Origin: JAAGZL01 sp050291365
Lineage (GTDB): Bacteria; Pseudomonadota; Gammaproteobacteria; Chromatiales; Chromatiaceae
DNA: 64,000 nucleotides
NCBI GenBank assembly: GCA_050291365.1
Contig: JBNKJS010000007.1
Span: 62,001 to 126,000 of the forward strand
Direction: 5' to 3'
The notes under the pieces are model-generated. The model was given only the letters and a program-made list of their open reading frames with translations, was not told the origin of the DNA and ran no database searches. Within the stretch, counting starts at the first letter, position 1. The number at the start of each line of letters is the position of its first letter. The translations under genes and the position numbers were made by a program. This document shows, in pieces, positions 8,789-16,807 of the stretch.

Positions 8789-9633
8789 GTGAAACGATGG
8801 ACCAAGCGCGTCTTACGGAAAAACAGGAACAGACTATAGTCAACTTCCTCAGCGCCAACCCGGATTTCTTTGAGCGTCATCCGGAACTATCAACTCCCGT
8901 GATAAATCTTGAAGAGAGCGCGATAGAATACATCAGTTCCAACCCGGATTTCTTTGAGCGCTACCCTGAACTGCTAAAGCAAGAAGAAGCCCAGGAGGAG
9001 TGCGTAACAGAGTACCTCAAGTCTAACCCGGAATTTTTTGATCACAACCCAGGATTGCTATCTGAACTGGAGTTAACCCACGGTAACGGTGAAGCCGTCT
9101 CACTGATAGAGAGACAGGTTAAGACCCTGCGTCAGGAGTTGGATCAGTCCAAACAACGTCTGGATGAGCTGATCGCCATCGGCCACGACAACGAAAGACT
9201 CAACAAACGTATGCATCGGTTAACCCTGACCCTAATCGACTCAGTGGACTTTGATGAGTGCCTCAACACCCTACAGGACAAGCTGCACGAAGACTTTGAT
9301 GCAGATGCAGTGGAACTACATCTCTTCACTCACAATGAGGTGGATGGCCTCTCCAATGCCGACCTGGATGGCTATAGGGATTTTCTGGATTCTGAGTCTC
9401 CCACCTGCGGTGTTATAGATATGGAGCAGCTTAAGTACCTATTCGGCCCCCAGGCAGAAGACATCAAATCCACCGCCCTGATACCGATTAAGAGCGAAGG
9501 GGTCCTTGGCGTACTAGCCATTGGCAGCTCTAGCGAAAGCCGTTTCTGCTCAGACATGGGCACCGAATACCTGCAGCGCTTGGGCGAGATCATAAGCCGA
9601 AAACTAGAGGTGGTGCTGGAACCAGGTATTTAA
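8785..9633 (+). CDS. DUF484 protein with triplicated N-terminal motif
   Basis: Cytosolic protein of the DUF484 family (YigA-like), conserved between dapF and xerC; its biochemical role is not established. The C-terminal half (about 150-280) is GAF-like. The N-terminus is odd. Family members normally carry one short helical motif of the form (V/I)xxYLxxNPDFFxxxPELL; here there are three copies, near residues 18-35, 47-64 and 73-91. At the DNA level the unit repeats every 84 bp, and copies one and two share a 20-base identical block (8857-8876 and 8941-8960). A coiled-coil-like stretch (about 105-140) follows. The ATG at 8785 overlaps dapF, and the stop overlaps xerC by one base. Confidence 0.9.
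   Translation: MSETMDQARLTEKQEQTIVNFLSANPDFFERHPELSTPVINLEESAIEYISSNPDFFERYPELLKQEEAQEECVTEYLKSNPEFFDHNPGLLSELELTHGNGEAVSLIERQVKTLRQELDQSKQRLDELIAIGHDNERLNKRMHRLTLTLIDSVDFDECLNTLQDKLHEDFDADAVELHLFTHNEVDGLSNADLDGYRDFLDSESPTCGVIDMEQLKYLFGPQAEDIKSTALIPIKSEGVLGVLAIGSSSESRFCSDMGTEYLQRLGEIISRKLEVVLEPGI
8857..9045 (+). repeat. Three 84-bp tandem repeats within DUF484 gene
   Basis: Equivalent bases start at 8857, 8941 and 9025, an exact 84 bp (28 codon) period. Copies one and two share AACCCGGATTTCTTTGAGCG exactly; copy three is diverged (AACCCGGAATTTTTTGATCA). Reading frame is kept throughout. Confidence 0.85.
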
Positions 9634-10553
9634 TGGACGCAGAGAGTAAGCTAAGGGAGTGGATTGATCGCTTCCTGCATCATCTACAACATGAACGCCG
9701 CCTCTCCCCCCACACAATAAAAAACTACGCCCGCGATCTAGAACAGATTGCAACCTGGTGCCAACAGAACGGTGTCGACGAGTGGGCACAACTCAGCCCA
9801 CACCAGGTTCGGGGTTATGTAGCCAAACGCCACCGCTTAGACATCTCAGGCAAGACCATTCAACGCGAACTCTCCACCCTGCGCAGCCTGTTTAACTATC
9901 TGCTGCGCGAGGGCATTACCGAAAACAATCCGGCCCAGGGCATCAAGGCCCCCAAGGTAAAACGTCGACTACCCGCAACCCTAGACATTGATCAACTCTC
10001 CAACCTTTTGGAGGTAAGTGACGATGATCCACTAAGCCTGCGTGATCTCGCCATACTAGAACTGTTCTACTCCTCCGGCCTGCGCTTGGCGGAACTTATC
10101 TCTATCGACCTGAACGATCTGGATCTCAAATCAGCGCTCCTTCAGGTAACCGGTAAGGGGGATAAGACCAGACAGGTGCCGATTGGACGCAAGGCAGTAG
10201 AGGCCCTGCATCAGTGGATCAAGGTTCGAGGCGGGCTGGCAAAACTGGGCGAGCCGGCGCTGTTCGTCAGCAGTCGCGGCAAACGCATCCACCCTAGAAC
10301 CATCCAGCAACGTCTAAAACAGTGGGCGCTAAAACATGGAGCAACCCGTAATATACATCCTCATTTGCTGAGACACTCTTTCGCTAGCCACATGCTGGAG
10401 TCGTCCGGAGACCTGCGCGCAGTGCAGGAGCTGTTGGGACACGCTGATATCAGCACCACCCAGATCTACACCCATCTCGATTTCCAACACCTGGCCAACG
10501 TCTACGACAAGGCCCATCCCAGGGCCAGAAGAAAGAAGGGCAAAGAGGAGTAG
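9633..10553 (+). CDS. xerC: Tyrosine recombinase XerC
   Basis: Site-specific recombinase that, with XerD, resolves chromosome dimers at dif under FtsK control. It has an N-terminal SAM-like DNA-binding domain (residues 1-95, LSPHTIKNYARDL) and a C-terminal catalytic domain with R151, K175, H244, R247, H270 and nucleophile Y279. Length (306 aa) and the dapF-DUF484-xerC context distinguish it from XerD and from phage integrases. The start overlaps the previous stop by one base. In relatives xerC leads into yigB or hslV; here a toxin-antitoxin pair intervenes. Confidence 0.95.
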   Translation: MDAESKLREWIDRFLHHLQHERRLSPHTIKNYARDLEQIATWCQQNGVDEWAQLSPHQVRGYVAKRHRLDISGKTIQRELSTLRSLFNYLLREGITENNPAQGIKAPKVKRRLPATLDIDQLSNLLEVSDDDPLSLRDLAILELFYSSGLRLAELISIDLNDLDLKSALLQVTGKGDKTRQVPIGRKAVEALHQWIKVRGGLAKLGEPALFVSSRGKRIHPRTIQQRLKQWALKHGATRNIHPHLLRHSFASHMLESSGDLRAVQELLGHADISTTQIYTHLDFQHLANVYDKAHPRARRKKGKEE

Positions 10554-10576
10554 AACTGATCATCCGAAAAGAAACG

Positions 10577-10605
10577 TTGAATAATATACATCTCGTGGCT
10601 ATATT
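10577..10605 (+). promoter_or_regulatory. Sigma-70-like promoter with direct repeats upstream of antitoxin
   Basis: A TTGAAT box (10577-10582), a 17-base spacer and TATATT (10600-10605) lie 38 bp before the antitoxin ATG. The sequence TATACAT occurs at 10585-10591 and again at 10606-10612, 21 bp apart (two helical turns), flanking the -10 box. That is a plausible operator for autorepression by the antitoxin. Predicted only. Confidence 0.5.
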
Positions 10606-10643
10606 TATACATATGGACCCAGCGCCAATATGAGGGATTTCCG

Positions 10644-11054
10644 ATGAATAGAGCACGATCAAACACCGAAGATGTAGACCTTGCCAGCTCCAACGCCCGT
10701 AAGGTTATGGCCAAAGCGCTGATCAACCTTTTCGACCAATGGAGTATCGATAACAATACCCGGCTCAATCTGCTTGGCCTCAGTGATAACAGCCGCTCAC
10801 TGTTAAACAAGTACCGAAAAGGCGAACAGGGGGTACCAACTAGCCGTGACGCCATCGATCGGGTAGGGTGGCTACTCGCAATCCACAAAGCCCTGCGGCT
10901 GCTGTTTCCTCACAACGAGAAGCTACGCAAAGAGTGGGTTAGCCGACGTAATACCGCCTTTGATAACCAGACCCCTCTCGAGTACATGACTGAGCGAGGC
11001 ATCATCGGCCTGGCCAACGTCTCCAGATATCTCGATTACCAACGGGGCAGATAG
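10644..11054 (+). CDS. Xre/MbcA/ParS-type antitoxin (DUF2384)
   Basis: 136 aa predicted antitoxin of the RES-Xre class. The N-terminal half is helical and HTH-like (ALINLFDQWSIDNNTRLNLLGLS); the C-terminal half carries the DUF2384 toxin-binding region (AIHKALRLLFPHNEKLRKEWVSRRNTAFDNQTPLEYMTE split over about residues 78-115). It should bind and neutralise the RES toxin encoded 12 bp downstream and repress their common promoter. A GAGGG ribosome site precedes the ATG. It sits between xerC and hslV, which are adjacent or nearly so in related genomes, so the pair is probably an insertion. Confidence 0.85.
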   Translation: MNRARSNTEDVDLASSNARKVMAKALINLFDQWSIDNNTRLNLLGLSDNSRSLLNKYRKGEQGVPTSRDAIDRVGWLLAIHKALRLLFPHNEKLRKEWVSRRNTAFDNQTPLEYMTERGIIGLANVSRYLDYQRGR

Positions 11055-11066
11055 GGAACAACATCC

Positions 11067-11756
11067 ATGGATGGACTATTCGAGCACAATCGAGACGTTG
11101 ATCAACAGGTGGTTCGAAACATTGTTACTCTGAGGGAATCCCAAGACCTGTTTGATGATCTGACCGACACCCCCGAAGAACAGGAAGTACTCATCGCGGC
11201 CGAAATGCGTATTAAATCTATTGCGGAGCCTGGGATTATTGCGCGGGGATTCCATTACACTACCGCTATCGAATACCCCTTCAAAACAGAACCCTTCATG
11301 GCCTCCCGTTACGGCGATGGCACCTACCCCGTCTGGTACGGATCATTGGATCTCGATACCACAATGCATGAAACCGCCTGGCATATGAGAAATGAACTGT
11401 TGTGCATAGAGGGTCTGGAACAGACTGTTGTACGGGAGCGCTCCATCTATCACATAGAGTGCCGCGCACTGCTGATAGACCTAAGCGCAAAAGCATCTGA
11501 ATACCCCGGATTGATCGACAACGACTACGCCTTCTCCCAACAGGTGGGGCGTCGTGTTCAAGGAGAGGGACACCCGGGACTCCTTGCCCCATCCGCAAGA
11601 AGTCCTGAGGGGATAAATACCGTTATCTTTCGTGAAAATGTCCTCAGCAATCCCCAACTCCAATGCTACTTAACTTACTTTTTTGATCCTGCACAATCAC
11701 AGATGCGCATTGAACGCACACCAGGTAAAACGCTTCTGACAATTTCTTATCCATAG
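11067..11756 (+). CDS. RES-domain toxin
   Basis: 229 aa toxin partner. RES toxins resemble ADP-ribosyltransferases and deplete cellular NAD+. The name-giving residues are visible: R81 in SRYGDGTYPVWYG, E102 in TMHETAWH and S176 in LLAPSARSPEG. About 55 residues precede the RES core, including a conserved-looking leader (MDGLFEHNRDVDQQVVRNIV). No frameshift or missing catalytic residue is evident, so the toxin looks intact and dependent on its antitoxin. The pair is followed by a 350 bp gap. Confidence 0.88.
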   Translation: MDGLFEHNRDVDQQVVRNIVTLRESQDLFDDLTDTPEEQEVLIAAEMRIKSIAEPGIIARGFHYTTAIEYPFKTEPFMASRYGDGTYPVWYGSLDLDTTMHETAWHMRNELLCIEGLEQTVVRERSIYHIECRALLIDLSAKASEYPGLIDNDYAFSQQVGRRVQGEGHPGLLAPSARSPEGINTVIFRENVLSNPQLQCYLTYFFDPAQSQMRIERTPGKTLLTISYP

Positions 11757-12108
11757 AATAACCATTTCCTCATGGCCCTGTTGTTTGATAGCCTCTGAAA
11801 TAACAAGAACCAATGGGGTAGCCCCTTGGTTCATAAGTTGCTGCAGAACTAGGGCGGCGTGTTACACGCAGTAAGGCTGGAAGACATAAGGTCCATGCGA
11901 TACCAGAATCCTTAAATTTGTTTAATGCTAGCTAAGGAGAAAAAATCGCGCTCTATCCCCTTTTATTTTTCGCCGGGATGACGAGGATATTTATAGATAA
12001 AAGTGTAAGCTATGACTCTGGATTAAATGTAACCCAGACCTTTTGCTTATCTACGGAACCAGACTCGATCGAAAATTAATCGCAATGCCAAACTAAAGGA
12101 GCCCCCCC
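11757..12108. other. Non-coding gap after toxin-antitoxin pair
   Basis: 352 bp without a supported gene. An imperfect inverted repeat sits at 11807-11832 (GAACCAA ... TTGGTTC, with inner GGGG/CCCC), but no T-run follows on either side, so it is not a confident terminator. The right end carries a strong ribosome site (AAAGGAG) for the SIMPL gene. Nothing else was recognised. Confidence 0.5.
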
Positions 12109-12828
12109 ATGCAACAAATCGACAAATCAAGCGCCTTCACACTGGGAGTATTTATATTTATTGGACTGGCAACGCTAGGGTGGCTTCTGGGTGACGCTGC
12201 AATCGAGTACAAACAGTTTGAACGCACCGTGACGGTGAAGGGGTTGTCTGAGCGGGAATATCCTGCGGATATCGTTCTCTGGCCCATTCAATTTACTGCA
12301 GCTAGCAACGAGCTGGAGACCCTGTATTACTCCATTGAAGATAGCACCGCAAAGATAAAGGCGTTTCTTGGCAAGAATGGAATTAATCCTAAAGAGATCA
12401 CCTTTGCCTCCCCAGCCATTACTGATAAATCTGCCCAGCAATATGGAAGCAACAACAAGCCGGAGTTTCGTTACACCGCCTCGCAAACGGTAACGGTCTA
12501 TTCAAAAAACATTGACGCGGTACGAAAGGTTATGGGTTCTTTGTCGGAACTGGGTAAGCAGGGTATTGTTTTCACCGGCGGCAGTTATCAATCCCAGACG
12601 GAGTATATCTTTACCCGGCTAAATGAGGTTAAGCCAGAGATGATCGAAGAGGCCACGAGAAAGGCCAGGGAGGTTGCGGAGAAATTCGCGTCTGACTCCG
12701 ATAGCGAACTTGGCAAGATTAAACGGGCATCGCAGGGACAGTTTAGTATCAGCGCGCGCGACAACAATAATCCGCACATCAAAAAAATTCGGGTGGTTTC
12801 AACAGTTGAGTATTACCTATCGGACTAA
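12109..12828 (+). CDS. SIMPL-domain (DUF541) protein
   Basis: 239 aa, with an N-terminal hydrophobic anchor or uncleaved signal (about residues 11-28) followed by a periplasmic SIMPL domain: TVTVKGLSEREYPADIVLWPI, TASQTVTVYSKNIDAVRKVM and a C-terminal repeat of the fold. The family is found in many proteobacterial periplasms (YggE-like, oxidative stress-linked), without an agreed reaction. It is isolated, between the toxin-antitoxin pair and hslV, with its own AAAGGAG ribosome site. Confidence 0.85.
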   Translation: MQQIDKSSAFTLGVFIFIGLATLGWLLGDAAIEYKQFERTVTVKGLSEREYPADIVLWPIQFTAASNELETLYYSIEDSTAKIKAFLGKNGINPKEITFASPAITDKSAQQYGSNNKPEFRYTASQTVTVYSKNIDAVRKVMGSLSELGKQGIVFTGGSYQSQTEYIFTRLNEVKPEMIEEATRKAREVAEKFASDSDSELGKIKRASQGQFSISARDNNNPHIKKIRVVSTVEYYLSD

Positions 12829-12988
12829 AGATTTAAAAAGGGAAAAATACCGGTGATCCAGGGCTGATTTACCTCAGCCCAGACATCTTCTCTGTCCCGA
12901 TAAACTGCACAATAACTTGAAATCACCCCCCTGTTTCCCCACCTATAATCAGGTACAATGGCCAGCTCACATAAATCAAGGACTTAGC

Positions 12989-13540
12989 GTGGAAGAGATT
13001 AGAGGCACAACCATCCTGTCGGTGCGTCGCAACGGCAAGGTGGTAATCGGCGGAGACGGGCAGGTATCCATGGGTAACACCGTGATGAAGGGCAACGCCC
13101 GCAAGGTACGCCGCCTGTATAAAGATAAGGTATTGGCAGGCTTTGCTGGGGCCACAGCCGACGCATTCACCCTGTTTGAACGCTTTGAGGCCAAGCTGGA
13201 AAAACACCACGGCCATCTGACCCGCTCTGCAGTGGAACTGGCTAAAGACTGGCGTACCGACCGCATGCTGCGCCGCCTTGAGGCGCTGCTGGTGGTGGCA
13301 GACAAAGAGACATCCCTGATCATAACCGGCACCGGTGACGTCATCGAACCGGAGGACAGCCTGATGGCCATCGGCTCTGGAGGCCCATTCGCCCAGGCCG
13401 CAGCCCAGGCCCTGCTGAACAACACTGAGATGGAGGCAAAAGAGATCGTGGAACAGGGTCTCTCCATAGCCGCCGATATCTGTGTCTACACCAACCACAA
13501 TCTGAGAATTGAAGAGCTGGATTCTGAAACTAGCGAGTAA
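12989..13540 (+). CDS. hslV: ATP-dependent protease subunit HslV (ClpQ)
   Basis: Peptidase of the two-component HslUV protease: a cytosolic double hexamer with an N-terminal threonine nucleophile. I chose the GTG at 12989 (ribosome site AAGGA about 6-8 bases upstream), giving 183 aa beginning MEEIRGTTILSVRRNGKVV. A longer reading from 12917 adds 24 unconserved residues. The nucleophile would be T7, so the propeptide is six residues rather than the single Met of E. coli; similar short leaders occur in other gammaproteobacteria. GGDGQVS and GSGGPFAQAAA are conserved. It is followed one base later by hslU. Confidence 0.94.
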   Translation: MEEIRGTTILSVRRNGKVVIGGDGQVSMGNTVMKGNARKVRRLYKDKVLAGFAGATADAFTLFERFEAKLEKHHGHLTRSAVELAKDWRTDRMLRRLEALLVVADKETSLIITGTGDVIEPEDSLMAIGSGGPFAQAAAQALLNNTEMEAKEIVEQGLSIAADICVYTNHNLRIEELDSETSE

Positions 13541-13541
13541 T

Positions 13542-14879
13542 ATGTCTGAAATCACCCCCCAAGAGATAGTCCGCGAACTGGACAAACATATCATCGGCCA
13601 GGACTCCGCCAAGCGCGCCGTGGCCATCGCCCTACGTAATCGCTGGCGCCGCTCCCGGGTGCCGGAAGAGCTACGCAACGAGATCACCCCCAAGAATATC
13701 CTGATGATCGGCCCCACAGGTGTGGGCAAGACCGAGATCGCCAGACGTCTAGCCAGACTGGCCAATGCGCCATTCCTGAAGGTAGAGGCCACCAAGTTTA
13801 CTGAGGTGGGATATGTGGGTCGGGATGTGGAATCCATCATCCGAGATCTGGCCGACAGCGCCATGAAGATGGTGCGCGAACAGGAAGTAGAGAAGGTACA
13901 GGACAAGGCAGCAGATGCCGCCGAAGAGCGGGTACTAGATGCTCTACTACCTGGACCCACCACCACCGATTGGGGGGCAGACGCCCAGGCCGGAGCCACA
14001 GAATCAAGCACGCGCCAGAAGTTTCGCAAAAAGCTGCGCGAGGGTGAGTTGGATGAAAAAGAGATCGAGATCGAAGTGGCATCTGTCTCTCTGGGGGTTG
14101 AGATCATGGCCCCTCCCGGGATGGAGGAGATGACCAATCAACTCCAGGGCATGTTTCAAAATCTCGGCAGCGGCGGCACCCGTAAACGCAAGCTGCGTAT
14201 CAAGGATGCCCTTAAGTTACTGCAGGACGAAGAGGCGGCTAAACGGATCAACGATGAAGATCTGAAACTGCGCGCTCTGGAGATGGTTGAGCAGAACGGC
14301 ATCGTCTTTCTGGATGAATTGGACAAGGTAGCCAGCCGCTCAGAATATGGTGGCCCAGATGTGTCCCGCGAAGGGGTGCAGCGTGACCTGTTGCCACTGG
14401 TTGAGGGCTGCACCGTCTCCACCAAGCAGGGCATGGTTAAGACGGACCATATACTCTTTATCGCCTCTGGCGCATTCCATCTGGCCAAACCATCTGACCT
14501 GATTCCGGAACTACAGGGTCGCCTGCCGATAAGGGTGGAACTGAATGCCCTCACCACAGAGGATTTCGTGCGTATCTTGACTGAGCCTGATGCCTCACTT
14601 ACCGATCAGTACCAGGCCCTAATGAAAACAGAAAAGGTAGAGATCTCTTTTACTGCAGAAGGGGTGCGGCGTCTTGCTGAGATCGCCTGGCAGGTAAACG
14701 AAAGTACAGAAAACATCGGCGCTCGCCGTCTGCATACCGTGATGGAGCGACTGTTAGAGGGAATCTCTTTTACCGCATCCGATCTACCAGGCACCCAGGT
14801 TACAGTTGATGCTGAGTATGTAGACAACAATATCGCTGAGCTTGCCTCAAACGAGGATCTAAGCCGCTTTATTCTCTAG
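13542..14879 (+). CDS. hslU: HslU (ClpY) unfoldase ATPase
   Basis: AAA+ unfoldase that feeds substrates to HslV. From the ATG at 13542 it is 445 aa, beginning MSEITPQEIVRELDKHIIGQ. Walker A is GPTGVGKTE (K63), and Walker B VFLDELDK lies near residue 255. The I-domain insertion (about 110-240) holds the typical Glu-rich linker, and the pore motif GYVG is present in TEVGYVGRD. The C-terminus ends DLSRFIL, the form that docks into HslV. It overlaps nothing but is clearly co-transcribed with hslV. Confidence 0.97.
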   Translation: MSEITPQEIVRELDKHIIGQDSAKRAVAIALRNRWRRSRVPEELRNEITPKNILMIGPTGVGKTEIARRLARLANAPFLKVEATKFTEVGYVGRDVESIIRDLADSAMKMVREQEVEKVQDKAADAAEERVLDALLPGPTTTDWGADAQAGATESSTRQKFRKKLREGELDEKEIEIEVASVSLGVEIMAPPGMEEMTNQLQGMFQNLGSGGTRKRKLRIKDALKLLQDEEAAKRINDEDLKLRALEMVEQNGIVFLDELDKVASRSEYGGPDVSREGVQRDLLPLVEGCTVSTKQGMVKTDHILFIASGAFHLAKPSDLIPELQGRLPIRVELNALTTEDFVRILTEPDASLTDQYQALMKTEKVEISFTAEGVRRLAEIAWQVNESTENIGARRLHTVMERLLEGISFTASDLPGTQVTVDAEYVDNNIAELASNEDLSRFIL

Positions 14880-14915
14880 CGCCAACGAATATCGAATCCT
14901 AATTAGGAGTACAAC

Positions 14916-15281
14916 ATGTCCAAAGTGATGCCCACAGAACTAAACCTGCACCGCAACTCAAGGGTGCTGGAGATCACCTTTGATAACGGCGATCACTATA
15001 ACCTATCCTGCGAATACCTACGGGTCTTCTCTCCCTCTGCCGAAGTCCAGGGACATGGCCCAGGGCAGGAAACGCTGCAGCTAGGTAAGGAGGATGTAAA
15101 CATCGAACAGATCACTCCTGTGGGCAACTACGCGGTCTGCCTCCACTTTGACGATGGACATAACACCGGCATCTACTCCTGGGATACACTATATGATCTG
15201 GGGAAAGACCAGGAGCAGAACTGGAAGAGCTATCTAGCGGCGCTGGAGAAGGCCGGACACAAACGTAAATTAGATAACTAA
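14916..15281 (+). CDS. DUF971 domain protein
   Basis: 121 aa single-domain protein of the DUF971 (gamma-butyrobetaine hydroxylase N-terminal-like) family: LEITFDNGDHYNLSCEYLRVFSPSAEV, then VGNYAVCLHFDDGHNTGIYSWDTLYDLG. DUF971 proteins are linked to iron-sulfur or metal handling in other systems, but the role here is unproven. The slot between hslU and ubiE is conserved in many gammaproteobacteria. The ribosome site is AGGAG. Confidence 0.88.
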   Translation: MSKVMPTELNLHRNSRVLEITFDNGDHYNLSCEYLRVFSPSAEVQGHGPGQETLQLGKEDVNIEQITPVGNYAVCLHFDDGHNTGIYSWDTLYDLGKDQEQNWKSYLAALEKAGHKRKLDN

Positions 15282-15421
15282 CCGAGGGTTAGGGAGATGG
15301 TTGAGTAACTCTGTAGTTTACCCCCTGATCCCCAACACTTCTCTCCCGAGTGAGAAGGGCGCCAAATCGCGGCGGCAACTGTCTTTACATTTACCGAGAC
15401 TTTAAAACTGGACCATTAAGC

Positions 15422-16171
15422 ATGAAAGATCAGGACACTACGCATTTCGGTTACAAGCAGGTTAAGACCGAGGAGAAGGCCCAACGGGTACGGGAGGTAT
15501 TCGATTCGGTCGCCACGAAATATGACCTGATGAACGACCTTATGTCTTTAGGTATTCACCGCCTGTGGAAACGCTACACAGTAGAACTGGCGGGCCTGAG
15601 GCGCGGCCATAAGGTGCTAGACCTGGCGTCTGGTACTGGCGATCTCGCCGCCCGTTACTCAGGTCTGGTTGGGCCAGACGGCCTGGTCACCATGACCGAC
15701 ATAAATGCCGCCATGCTGGATCAAGGCAGGACCCGCATGGCTGATCGCGGACTTATCGGCAACGTGGAATATGTGCAGGTAAACGCCGAGGCCATCCCAT
15801 TTGATGACAGCAGCTATGACTGTGTAACCATCGGCTTTGGTCTGCGCAATGTCACAGACAAACAGAAGGCACTGAATGAGATGTTTCGAGTGCTGAGACC
15901 AGGTGGTCGAGCGCTGGTTCTGGAGTTCTCCCACCCCCGGGCCGAGCCCCTGAAATGGGCCTATGACGCCTACTCTTTTAAACTGCTCCCTTTAATCGGC
16001 AAGATTGTGACCAATGATGAGGATAGCTACCGCTATCTAGCAGAGTCCATTCGCATGCATCCGGATCAGGAGACCCTTCAGGGCATGATGGAGCAGGCAG
16101 GATTTGAACGCTGCGACTATCACAACCTGACTGGGGGAATCGTCGCCATCCACCGTGGTTTTAAACTCTGA
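15422..16171 (+). CDS. ubiE: Ubiquinone/menaquinone C-methyltransferase UbiE
   Basis: SAM-dependent C-methylation of the benzoquinol ring in ubiquinone (and, where present, menaquinone) synthesis. With the ATG at 15422 it is 249 aa (E. coli 251). Motif I is VLDLASGTGDLAARY (about residue 67), followed by NAEAIPFDDSSYDCVTIGFGLRN and RVLRPGGRALVLEFS. An ORF extension upstream to 15350 has no conservation. It heads the ubiE-ubiJ-ubiB run. Confidence 0.96.
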   Translation: MKDQDTTHFGYKQVKTEEKAQRVREVFDSVATKYDLMNDLMSLGIHRLWKRYTVELAGLRRGHKVLDLASGTGDLAARYSGLVGPDGLVTMTDINAAMLDQGRTRMADRGLIGNVEYVQVNAEAIPFDDSSYDCVTIGFGLRNVTDKQKALNEMFRVLRPGGRALVLEFSHPRAEPLKWAYDAYSFKLLPLIGKIVTNDEDSYRYLAESIRMHPDQETLQGMMEQAGFERCDYHNLTGGIVAIHRGFKL

Positions 16172-16177
16172 TCGCCT

Positions 16178-16807
16178 ATGTCCATATCTGACCTAGCATA
16201 CGCCAGCCTAGAGCAAGCGATAAACCAGCACATCTCCATGGACCCGAAAGCGCTGGCAGAGATGGCGCACCTGCATGGCCGGGTAATCGCCCTGGAGATG
16301 CTAGGGACAGACCAAACCATATACCTGACCCCGGGCCCGGAGATGATTCAACTATTTGGCAGTTATGAAGGGGAACCAGACTGCCTGCTCCAGGGCAGCC
16401 CAGTCACCATTGCTCAGCTACGCAGCCAAATCCCCGCAGGCAGTGCCCCTATCCCCGATGAGATGCAGGTTAGCGGGGACCGCGAACTGGCCGAACAGTT
16501 TTGTCGCATAATGCGCCAGGTGAATATCGACTGGGAGACGCACCTGTCCAAATATACCGGCAGCCTGATTGCAGGAGAGGTCGGCAAAGCGATTAACTTT
16601 GTTGGCTACTGGAGAGATCATATTGTTGCTACCCTCAAGCTGGAGATGCAGGAACAGTTACAGCATGAGGCATCTGTTCTCCCTAGCAGACATGAGATAG
16701 CCGGGTTTGGCGCCGAGGTGGAACAGTTGTCCGACCGGCTGGAACAGCTACAAAAAAGAGTTGATGCCCTGCAGACCCATAAGAATCCAAAAGGAGCTAC
16801 CAGTTGA
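16178..16807 (+). CDS. ubiJ: Ubiquinone biosynthesis accessory factor UbiJ
   Basis: 209 aa lipid-binding accessory factor of the cytosolic Ubi complex. The N-terminal half is SCP2-like (ALEMLGTDQTIYLTPGPE); the C-terminus (about 170-200, VEQLSDRLEQLQKRVDAL) is a coiled coil that in E. coli pairs with UbiK. Its placement between ubiE and ubiB is diagnostic. The stop codon overlaps the proposed TTG start of ubiB. Confidence 0.92.
   Translation: MSISDLAYASLEQAINQHISMDPKALAEMAHLHGRVIALEMLGTDQTIYLTPGPEMIQLFGSYEGEPDCLLQGSPVTIAQLRSQIPAGSAPIPDEMQVSGDRELAEQFCRIMRQVNIDWETHLSKYTGSLIAGEVGKAINFVGYWRDHIVATLKLEMQEQLQHEASVLPSRHEIAGFGAEVEQLSDRLEQLQKRVDALQTHKNPKGATS

Noticed and set aside
10644..11756. Prophage or insertion sequence origin for the toxin-antitoxin patch
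   Set aside because: No integrase, transposase, terminal inverted repeats or target duplication were seen around it; XerC next door is the housekeeping recombinase.
11807..11832. Inverted repeat after the RES toxin as a terminator
   Set aside because: The stem is bulged and no T-run follows on either strand, so it is described only as part of the gap.
12923..14137. 404-codon minus-strand open frame antisense to hslV/hslU
   Set aside because: Low-complexity Ser/Arg-rich translation without domains; it fully overlaps two genes with strong family matches.
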